Source of the DNA: an uncultured Dokdonia sp.
Lineage (GTDB): Bacteria; Bacteroidota; Bacteroidia; Flavobacteriales; Flavobacteriaceae
DNA length: 11,643 nucleotides
Assembly (NCBI GenBank): GCA_937124495.1
Contig: CAKZKZ010000210.1
Span: 1 to 11,643 of the forward strand
Direction of reading: 5' to 3'
The position numbers and the translations under genes are program-made. Shown one piece after another: positions 6,223 to 11,643 of the stretch. The notes under the pieces are model-generated. The model was not told the origin of the DNA and ran no database searches. It saw only the letters and a list, made by a program, of their open reading frames with translations. The stretch's first letter is position 1. Every line of letters begins with the position of its first letter.

Positions 6223-6270
6223 GTACAAATGATGTATAAAAACACATTATATTTGCTCAATAGTACAAAT
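6223..6270. promoter_or_regulatory. Direct repeat GTACAAAT, candidate AraC-regulator operator
   Basis: GTACAAATgAT (6223-6233) and GTACAAATaAT (6263-6273) are 40 bases apart, close to four helical turns. The first overlaps the -33 region of the YHS promoter and the second lies just after the -7 box of the regulator gene. AraC-family proteins commonly bind direct repeats, so control of both genes is plausible. Confidence 0.4.
6248..6255 (+). promoter_or_regulatory. -7 box of the AraC regulator promoter
   Basis: TATATTTG fits TAnnTTTG and is followed by CTC, mirroring the box at 6203-6210. GAGCAAAT (6200-6207) and ATTTGCTC (6251-6258) form an exact 8-bp inverted repeat. It lies 25 bases before the ATG. 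No TTG is seen at the usual -33 spacing. Confidence 0.6.
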
Positions 6271-6279
6271 AATTGAATT

Positions 6280-7191
6280 ATGGATATATTAAGTGAGATA
6301 TTATCTAAAGTTAAACTTACAAGTGTTGTTTATTTTAAATCTGATTTTTCAGAGCCTTGGGGAATGGAGATTCCAAAAGGGCCATTTGCCCAGTTCCATA
6401 TAGTGACTAAGGGTCAGTGTGTGTTAAGAACCAAAGAGAGATCGGTTCAATTATTTGCAGGAGATATTGTAGTATTCCCACTTGGAGCAAGTCACTGGTT
6501 AGCAAACAGCGAAACAAGCAAGCGTCATCAGGGACAAAATGTAGTAGCCTCGATTTTATCAGGCACATCTTTATTTGCAGGAGATCAACTATCTGCTACT
6601 TTAGTCTGTGGCCATTTTGAATTTGATAGAAATTTAGATCACCCTTTTATAAAAGAATTGCCATCTATCATACATATTAATGATACTGATTTAAAACAAT
6701 TCTCTTGGTTAAAAAATATTACCGATTTAGTCATTGAAGAAGCTGGAAAAGAACAGTCCGGAAGTGGAATAATAGTCAATAAATTAGGAGAAATATTATT
6801 TGTACATACGCTAAGAACGTTTATAGAAAAAAATAAATCTAAAAGCGGATTTATTGCAGCGATGCAAGATGAGCGCATCAGTAAAGTGTTGAAAGAAATT
6901 CATAGATCTCCAGAAAAAGATTGGAAATTAGAACAGTTAGCCCAAATTGCAGGCATGTCTCGAACAAGTTTTGTTAATCGATTTAAAATTTTGATTGGAG
7001 AAACTCCATTTCATTATATGACACAATGGCGATTATTAAAGGCAAAGGAGCTTTTAGGAGAAAGCAATTTATCAGTTAGAGAAGTGGCGGAACAAGTAGG
7101 TTATAAGTCAGAAGCTGCATTTAATCGCATTTTTAAAAAACGAATTTCTCAAACACCGCTAAAGTTTAGGCAAAGTGTTTTAGCGTCGTAA
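6280..7191 (+). CDS. AraC-family transcriptional regulator with cupin sensor domain
   Basis: A 303-residue cytoplasmic transcription factor. Residues of about 10-190 form a cupin-type ligand domain of the AraC-binding class (PKGPFAQFHIVTKGQC at 32-47, then AGDIVVFPLGASHWL at 60-74). Cys47 and Cys110 (LVCGHF) could give redox or ligand sensitivity; that is speculation. Residues of about 203-300 are a standard double helix-turn-helix: LEQLAQIAGMSRTSFVNRFK, then SVREVAEQVGYKSEAAFNRIFK. The gene is divergent from the YHS gene and likely regulates it. The signal sensed is unknown. The start ATG follows a -7 box by 25 bases. Confidence 0.92.
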   Translation: MDILSEILSKVKLTSVVYFKSDFSEPWGMEIPKGPFAQFHIVTKGQCVLRTKERSVQLFAGDIVVFPLGASHWLANSETSKRHQGQNVVASILSGTSLFAGDQLSATLVCGHFEFDRNLDHPFIKELPSIIHINDTDLKQFSWLKNITDLVIEEAGKEQSGSGIIVNKLGEILFVHTLRTFIEKNKSKSGFIAAMQDERISKVLKEIHRSPEKDWKLEQLAQIAGMSRTSFVNRFKILIGETPFHYMTQWRLLKAKELLGESNLSVREVAEQVGYKSEAAFNRIFKKRISQTPLKFRQSVLAS

Positions 7192-7203
7192 TACTAGGCG
7201 ACA

Positions 7204-7238
7204 TTTGAGTAGAAGAATATCTCTTTTCCCTATTTTTG
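7204..7238 (+). promoter_or_regulatory. Promoter of the ABC-F gene
   Basis: TTTG at 7204-7207 and TATTTTTG at 7231-7238 fit the Bacteroidota -33/-7 pattern with a 23-base gap, within the known range. The ATG follows 18 bases after the -7 box, giving a leader of about 13 bases. It starts 12 bases after the regulator's stop, so no terminator fits in between and read-through is possible. Confidence 0.65.
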
Positions 7239-7256
7239 CACCCTTAAAACACACAA

Positions 7257-8897
7257 ATGATTGCAGTAGATAATTTAGCCGTAGAATTTAGTGGAGATAC
7301 GTTATTTAGTAATGTATCCTTTTCTATTAATGAGCAAGATAAAATTGCCTTGATGGGAAAGAATGGTGCTGGAAAATCGACCATGATGAAAATCATTGCA
7401 GGCGTTCAGAAAGCAACAAGAGGAAACGTACGGTATCCTAAAGATGCTGTTATCGCTTATTTACCGCAACACTTACTGACCGATGATGATTGCACGGTCA
7501 TGGAAGAAGCTTCTAAAGCATTTGCTCATGTATTTGAGATGAAAGCAGAGATGGATCGCCTTAACAAGGAACTAGAAACCCGTACCGATTATGAGTCTGA
7601 TGCATATATGAATATCATTACCCAAGTGTCAGATCTAGGGGAGAAGTTTTATGCGATTGAGGATACCAATTATGAAGAAGAAGTAGAAAAAGCATTACGC
7701 GGCTTAGGGTTTAAAAGAAGCGATTTTCAACGCCCTACTAGTGAATTTAGTGGTGGATGGCGTATGCGTATTGAGTTAGCTAAAATATTACTCAAGAAAC
7801 CAGATCTTATTTTGCTGGATGAGCCTACCAATCACGTAGATATTGAATCTGTGATTTGGCTAGAAGATTTCTTATTAAATAAAGCAAAAGCTGTTATCGT
7901 GATCTCTCACGATAAAACATTTATTGATAATATCACCAATCGTACGATTGAAGTGACGATGGGGCGTATTTATGATTATAAAGCCAACTATTCTCATTAT
8001 CTAGAATTACGTGCAGATCGTCGCTCGCATCAAATAAAAGCGTACCAAGAGCAGCAAAAAATGATCGCCGATAATAGGGCGTTTATAGAACGTTTTAAAG
8101 GCACCTATTCCAAAACAAATCAAGTGTCTTCTCGTGAGCGTATGTTGGAGAAACTACAAATCATTGAGATTGACGAGATTGATACAGCAGCATTAAAACT
8201 TCGTTTTCCGCCAGCAATGCGCTCGGGAGATTATCCTGTAAAAGTAGAAGACCTGACAAAAATCTATGATGACCACGTGGTTTTTAAAGACGCTAATATG
8301 TCTATCGCTCGAGGCGAAAAAGTATCCTTTGTCGGTCGAAATGGAGAAGGGAAGTCTACGATGATCAAAGCGATCATGGGAGAAATCGAATATGAAGGTG
8401 CTTGCGAATTAGGACACAATGTGAAGGTGGGATATTTCGCTCAAAATCAAGCGGCCTTGTTAGATGCTGATTTGACCGTTTTTCAAACCGTTGATGAGGT
8501 TGCTAAAGGTGATATGCGTACGCAAATCAAAAATATTCTAGGTCGTTTTATGTTTGCCGGGGATGATATTGATAAGAAAGTTAGTGTTCTTTCTGGAGGA
8601 GAAAAAACACGACTTGCAATGGTGAAGTTATTATTAGAGCCTGTGAATTTGTTAATACTGGATGAGCCCACCAATCACTTAGATATCAAGTCTAAAGATG
8701 TGTTGAAAGAAGCTCTACAGAGTTTTGATGGGACTTTAATTCTTGTATCTCACGACCGTGCCTTTTTGCAAGGGCTTTCAAAAAAGGTATTTGAGTTTAA
8801 AGAAAAACGCGTGATTGAACACTTTGAAACCATCGATGATTTCTTAAAACGTAATCGTATAGAAAACCTGAAGGAGATTGACTTGATGGCTAAATGA
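7257..8897 (+). CDS. ABC-F family ATPase (ribosome-associated type)
   Basis: A 546-residue soluble protein with two ABC ATPase domains and no membrane domain, the ABC-F layout. The first domain has Walker A GKNGAGKST (34-42), signature FSGGWRMRIEL (about 164-174) and Walker B with LLDEPTNHVD (Asp188-Glu189). The linker (about 245-315) is charged and helical (EQQKMIADNRAFIERFK), matching the P-site tRNA-interaction motif. The second domain has GRNGEGKST (360-368), LSGGEKTRLAM (445-455) and LILDEPTNHLD. There is no long C-terminal extension. Members act on the ribosome to relieve stalling; some give antibiotic resistance. This one most resembles housekeeping YbiT-like members, so a resistance role is not inferred. 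Confidence 0.93.
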   Translation: MIAVDNLAVEFSGDTLFSNVSFSINEQDKIALMGKNGAGKSTMMKIIAGVQKATRGNVRYPKDAVIAYLPQHLLTDDDCTVMEEASKAFAHVFEMKAEMDRLNKELETRTDYESDAYMNIITQVSDLGEKFYAIEDTNYEEEVEKALRGLGFKRSDFQRPTSEFSGGWRMRIELAKILLKKPDLILLDEPTNHVDIESVIWLEDFLLNKAKAVIVISHDKTFIDNITNRTIEVTMGRIYDYKANYSHYLELRADRRSHQIKAYQEQQKMIADNRAFIERFKGTYSKTNQVSSRERMLEKLQIIEIDEIDTAALKLRFPPAMRSGDYPVKVEDLTKIYDDHVVFKDANMSIARGEKVSFVGRNGEGKSTMIKAIMGEIEYEGACELGHNVKVGYFAQNQAALLDADLTVFQTVDEVAKGDMRTQIKNILGRFMFAGDDIDKKVSVLSGGEKTRLAMVKLLLEPVNLLILDEPTNHLDIKSKDVLKEALQSFDGTLILVSHDRAFLQGLSKKVFEFKEKRVIEHFETIDDFLKRNRIENLKEIDLMAK

Positions 8898-9024
8898 TAG
8901 TATAGTCGTTTTTTATTTAGAATAAATACACAAAGAGAATTATCTCCCAAAATTAGTATTGTATTTGGCGTTGTGAGTACTTCAGAACCCTAATAATTTT
9001 TATAGCATTCTAAATGTAATGGTA

Positions 9025-9084
9025 TGCTTTCGCACTTCGACTACGCTCAGTATAAACTTCTTCGTTACTAGCTCCTTGAAAGCA
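9025..9084. repeat. Repeat block: split palindrome around a CTTCGACTACGCTCAGT core
   Basis: TGCTTTC (9025-9031) is the exact reverse complement of GAAAGCA (9078-9084). The left arm reads GCTTTCGC and the right ends GAAAGC, the two halves of the palindrome found at 5011-5024, here separated by 44 bases. The centre holds CTTCGACTACGCTCAGT (9035-9051), a string resembling a dispersed repeat common in flavobacterial spacers. It looks like one repeat inserted in another. Confidence 0.5.
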
Positions 9085-9128
9085 AAAAAAGGATTCTTAT
9101 ACGATATCGCAATACATAGATTTGATAA

Positions 9129-9313
9129 TTACTCTTTAATGATCTTCAATGTTTTGGTTCTGTTATTATTAGAATTTTTCATTAAATAAATACAAGTATT
9201 TAAGTTTCCAATAGAGCAGTATTGGGAGTAGATGTATGAAAATCAATTACATGAATAGATGCTTGTTCAGTGTCTAAGTAGTAGATATTCTTATTCAATG
9301 AGAATTTAGTAAC
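9129..9313 (-). pseudogene. Frameshifted remnant of a T9SS C-terminal sorting domain
   Basis: On the minus strand the stop at 9129-9131 is preceded by codons reading GNLNTCIYLMK, then NSNNNRTKTLKIIKE. This is the end of a type A T9SS sorting domain (usual pattern L-x-x-G-x-Y-L-x-K ... K-x-x-K), with the conserved Gly replaced by Cys (TGT for GGT, one base). The frame is closed upstream. A second frame (9200-9313) reads FSLNKNIYYLDTEQASIHVID, which fits the preceding strands of the same domain. A frameshift between about 9205 and 9245 would join them. No upstream protein remains, so this is the decayed tail of a lost secreted protein. It overlaps the leader of the FG-GAP gene. Confidence 0.6.
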
Positions 9314-9335
9314 TTACCAAATCTAAAACCAACCT

Positions 9336-11084
9336 ATGAAGAAATTACTACTCTCTATCTATAGCATACTCTGTTGTTATAGTTTTTACGGACAAGTTTT
9401 TTTTGAAAACCAATCTGAATCACTTGGAGCAAATATTGTGTATGAAGGAAATATTTTAGGAGCAGGAATCTCTTTTTATGATTATAATGGAGATGGTTTG
9501 GATGATATTACACTAGCTTCTTCTTTTGATAATAATCATGTATTCTTGAGAAACGAAGGAGGTTTTTTTGTAGAAGACGATCTAGGGATTTCTAATAGTG
9601 CGGCGCGTGCTAAACAAGTTGTTTGGGTCGATTATGACAATGATGGAGATGCCGATTTTTTCTCATCAAATGATAATAGTAAATGTCGTTTGTATCGTAA
9701 TGATGGAGATGGAGTTTATACAGAAGTAAGTGAAACGAGTGGGATACCTCAAACCATTTCTGACTTCTTTGGAGCTTCTTGGGGAGATTATAATAATGAT
9801 AGCTTTTTAGATATATTCTTAAGTGTAAGAGATCCTAATCAGGTAACTTCTAATTTTTTATATAAAAATAATGGTGACGGCACTTTTACAGACGTAACAG
9901 AAGCAGCTGGTTTAGATCTTACAGGTTTCTTGTCTTTTTGTAGTGCTTTTTTTGATTATGACAAAGATGGTTTTCAAGATCTCTATGTGGCTAATGATAA
10001 GTTTTTTACGCCTAACTTATTATATCATAATAATGGAGATGGTACTTTTGAAAGTGTAGGAGAAGCAGCTGGTGCAAACCTTTACATGGGGGCTATGTCT
10101 ACGACAATAGATGATTACAATAACGATGGTTGGTTAGATATTTATGTAACCAACTTTTACCCTCCAGAAGATGATGATGGTGTTGTGGGTAATGCTTTTT
10201 TGCGTAATAATGGAGATGGTACGTTTACAAATGTAGCAGAAGAAAATGGTACTCGATTTGACAGTGTTGGTTGGGGTGCAGTATTTCTAGATGCAGATAA
10301 TGATACAGATCATGATCTATACGTAAGCGGGAATATAAGCGATCAAAGTAATTTACTAGAAGCTGCTTTTTATGAAAATCAAGGAGATGGTACTTTCTTG
10401 ATTCCTGAAACTGCAGGATTTGCAGGAGATAATGGGAGTAGTTTTTCTAATGCCATTGGAGATGTAGATAATGATGGATATCCAGAAATTATCGTAATGA
10501 ATAATGGATTTGAAGAAATTTATGTTTGGAAAAATGAAACGCCTCAAGATAATAATTGGTTAAAAGTCAAATTAGAAGGAACAGAAAGTAACCGTATGGG
10601 GATAGGTTCTTGGATTCGTATCGGTGTAGGTGGTCAAGAACAATACCATTATACATTATGTGGAGAAGGGTTTTTAGGACAGAATAGTGCCTATGAATTT
10701 TTTGGGCTTGGTGACGCAACAACAGTAGATTTTATTGAAGTCACTTGGTTAAGTGGTCAAGTAGATCTTCATGAAAATATAGATGCAAATGTATCTTTAA
10801 CAATTGTAGAAGGTCAAGCACTCAATGTAGAAGAAAATACGATTACAAATGACTTTCAATTATTTCCTAACCCAGTAAGCTCAGATGGGATATTCTATTT
10901 GAAGAGTAAAAACCCAATAGAAGGAGATCTTACTTTATATGATACCACAGGAAAAGAAGTGCTACGTTCTTCGATGGATGGTTCTTCTTCACAATTTAAT
11001 GTTCAGGGATTATCTTCTGGTTTTTATATTTTAAAAGTAGTAACCCAAAATAGTATTGAGTCTTTAAAATTAATTATTAGATAA
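9336..11084 (+). CDS. Secreted FG-GAP/VCBS repeat protein with ASPIC/UnbV domain and T9SS tail
   Basis: A 582-residue secreted protein. The signal peptide covers about 1-19 (KKLLLSIYSILCCYSFYG). From about 45 to 400 there are at least seven calcium-binding loops of the FG-GAP/VCBS type, such as FYDYNGDGLDDI, DYDNDGDADFF, DYDKDGFQDLY, DYNNDGWLDIY and DVDNDGYPEII, alternating with NNGDGTF strands, so a beta-propeller is likely. Residues of about 405-493 (NWLKVKLEGTESNRMGIGSW onward) match the ASPIC/UnbV domain. Residues 507-582 are a T9SS type A sorting domain (LFPNPV, then LSSGFYILKV), which sends the protein across the outer membrane. Near-identical DNA repeats (aataatggagatggtac) encode the strands. 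Ligand or substrate is unknown; surface adhesion or glycan binding are the usual suggestions. It ends 13 bases from the convergent next gene. Confidence 0.93.
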   Translation: MKKLLLSIYSILCCYSFYGQVFFENQSESLGANIVYEGNILGAGISFYDYNGDGLDDITLASSFDNNHVFLRNEGGFFVEDDLGISNSAARAKQVVWVDYDNDGDADFFSSNDNSKCRLYRNDGDGVYTEVSETSGIPQTISDFFGASWGDYNNDSFLDIFLSVRDPNQVTSNFLYKNNGDGTFTDVTEAAGLDLTGFLSFCSAFFDYDKDGFQDLYVANDKFFTPNLLYHNNGDGTFESVGEAAGANLYMGAMSTTIDDYNNDGWLDIYVTNFYPPEDDDGVVGNAFLRNNGDGTFTNVAEENGTRFDSVGWGAVFLDADNDTDHDLYVSGNISDQSNLLEAAFYENQGDGTFLIPETAGFAGDNGSSFSNAIGDVDNDGYPEIIVMNNGFEEIYVWKNETPQDNNWLKVKLEGTESNRMGIGSWIRIGVGGQEQYHYTLCGEGFLGQNSAYEFFGLGDATTVDFIEVTWLSGQVDLHENIDANVSLTIVEGQALNVEENTITNDFQLFPNPVSSDGIFYLKSKNPIEGDLTLYDTTGKEVLRSSMDGSSSQFNVQGLSSGFYILKVVTQNSIESLKLIIR

Positions 11085-11097
11085 CGTAAAGGAATAC

Positions 11098-11595
11098 TTA
11101 CTCAAAAATCTTCTCAGGATTACGTAAATAAACTTGATCTTCAGGACTCATAGGAATCGCATTTTCAATCTTTTCTTTGGTTGGGATAAACGTAAACATT
11201 ATAAGTAAAGCTAACCCTGCAATGAGTAAGAAAAATAGATTATTTGTAGTCGTGTAAGTCACTGCGGCAAAAAGACCAATGCCTTCAATTGGAGCAACAC
11301 GAATAATATGTGCAGTTTGATATACGCCCAACTTATGTTGTAATGACTTGTTTTGAATGTCTTTTTTAGTAAGAATCGTTTTAGAAACAAACTTTCCTAT
11401 AAAAATAGCACCCACAAGTAATACGGGAATTAAAAATTCATAGGGTTGTTGGGTAAATGATAATGCTCCTATTTCTTCTGATGTAATAATATTAAAAACA
11501 GGTAGTAGCAAAAGACCGGCCATCATTGCTATGTGCAGTATAGATATTGTTCTTAAAAAAGACTTGAAATTTGTAGCAGGTTGTTGTTGTGTCAT
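11098..11595 (-). CDS. Four-helix inner-membrane protein of unknown function
   Basis: A 165-residue protein I do not recognise beyond a flavobacterial type. Four hydrophobic helices can be placed at about 14-37, 52-71, 98-116 and 119-138. A short charged loop after helix 2 (SKTILTKKDIQNKSLQHK) suggests a cytoplasmic face, and the C-terminal 25 residues are polar and soluble. No catalytic motif is visible. It starts 9 bases after the stop of a partial gene on the same strand and is likely co-transcribed with it. It converges with the FG-GAP gene, with no terminator hairpin seen in the 13-base gap. Confidence 0.85.
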   Translation of the reverse strand: MTQQQPATNFKSFLRTISILHIAMMAGLLLLPVFNIITSEEIGALSFTQQPYEFLIPVLLVGAIFIGKFVSKTILTKKDIQNKSLQHKLGVYQTAHIIRVAPIEGIGLFAAVTYTTTNNLFFLLIAGLALLIMFTFIPTKEKIENAIPMSPEDQVYLRNPEKIFE

Positions 11596-11604
11596 GGATA
11601 TATA

Positions 11605-11643
11605 TTAAAATCGTTTTTCGCCATCATTAATTTCAATCCAATA
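11605..11643 (-). CDS. 3' end of a minus-strand gene cut by the window edge
   Basis: The last codons read YWIEINDGEKRF then TAA (stop at 11605-11607). The frame is open to the window edge, and its spacing of 9 bases to the next minus-strand ATG is typical of an operon. Too little is visible to name the product. Confidence 0.5.
   Translation of the reverse strand, partial: YWIEINDGEKRF

Larger units (their letters stand above)
8898..9335. other. Spacer with a repeat and a decayed sorting-domain fragment
   Basis: No intact gene is present. The spacer contains a small hairpin TTTATT/AATAAA soon after the ABC-F stop, a repeat-like block (9025-9084), and a broken minus-strand coding remnant (9129-9313). 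No clear TAnnTTTG box lies close to the start at 9336, so the promoter of the FG-GAP gene is not identified. Confidence 0.6.

Noticed and set aside
6417..6878. Frames of 67 and 79 codons on the two strands within the AraC gene
   Set aside because: They lie inside the regulator and have no domain, promoter or start context.
7257..8897. ABC-F protein considered as an antibiotic-resistance factor
   Set aside because: Short linker, no extension and no resistance-gene context; it looks like a housekeeping member.
8483..8950. Two minus-strand frames overlapping the ABC-F gene
   Set aside because: Antisense to the conserved second ATPase domain; the translated text is not protein-like.
10356..10547. 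63-codon minus-strand frame in the FG-GAP gene
   Set aside because: A by-product of the repetitive coding sequence.
9340..11080. Repeated aataatggagatggtac strings considered as a mobile or non-coding repeat
   Set aside because: They encode the repeated NNGDGT strands of the FG-GAP protein and keep frame.

Overview
The window looks like chromosomal DNA from a marine-type member of the Flavobacteriaceae (Bacteroidota). The evidence is a low-GC, AT-rich spacer style, -7 promoter boxes of the Bacteroidota type (TAnnTTTG) a short distance before several start codons, little Shine-Dalgarno signal, a DUF4290 gene directly before murA, a type IX secretion (T9SS) C-terminal sorting domain, and a palindromic spacer repeat GCTTTCGCGAAAGC. 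The genus cannot be fixed from the sequence alone; the palindrome recalls Dokdonia-like genomes, but that is from memory.

Layout. 1-447 is an AT-rich spacer with a palindromic repeat and inverted repeats. 448-2435 (minus strand) is a two-gene anti-phage operon of the CBASS type: a CD-NTase cyclase followed, with a 4-base ATGA overlap, by a TIR-STING effector. 2436-2830 is a structured spacer. 2831-4811 (plus) is a housekeeping pair, a DUF4290 protein and MurA. 5072-5572 (plus) is a short, divergent endonuclease V. 5705-6175 (minus) and 6280-7191 (plus) are a divergent pair, a secreted YHS-domain protein and an AraC-family regulator, which share an intergenic region with mirrored -7 boxes and a direct repeat. 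7257-8897 (plus) is an ABC-F ATPase. 8898-9335 is a spacer holding a repeat and a decayed, frameshifted fragment of a T9SS sorting domain on the minus strand. 9336-11084 (plus) is a large secreted FG-GAP/ASPIC protein with a T9SS tail. 11098-11595 (minus) is a four-helix membrane protein, and the window ends inside the 3' end of another minus-strand gene.

How the genes work together. In the CBASS operon the cyclase should sense infection and make a cyclic dinucleotide, by family precedent c-di-GMP. This binds the STING domain and switches on the TIR NAD+ hydrolase, causing abortive infection. This is the bacterial form of cGAS-STING signalling. The operon is more AT-rich than its neighbours and is flanked by degenerate repeat-like sequence, consistent with a small defence cassette inserted next to a core cell-wall locus. 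In MurA the usual catalytic Cys is Asp, which predicts intrinsic fosfomycin resistance. The AraC regulator probably controls the YHS gene, itself, or both. The other genes look independent.
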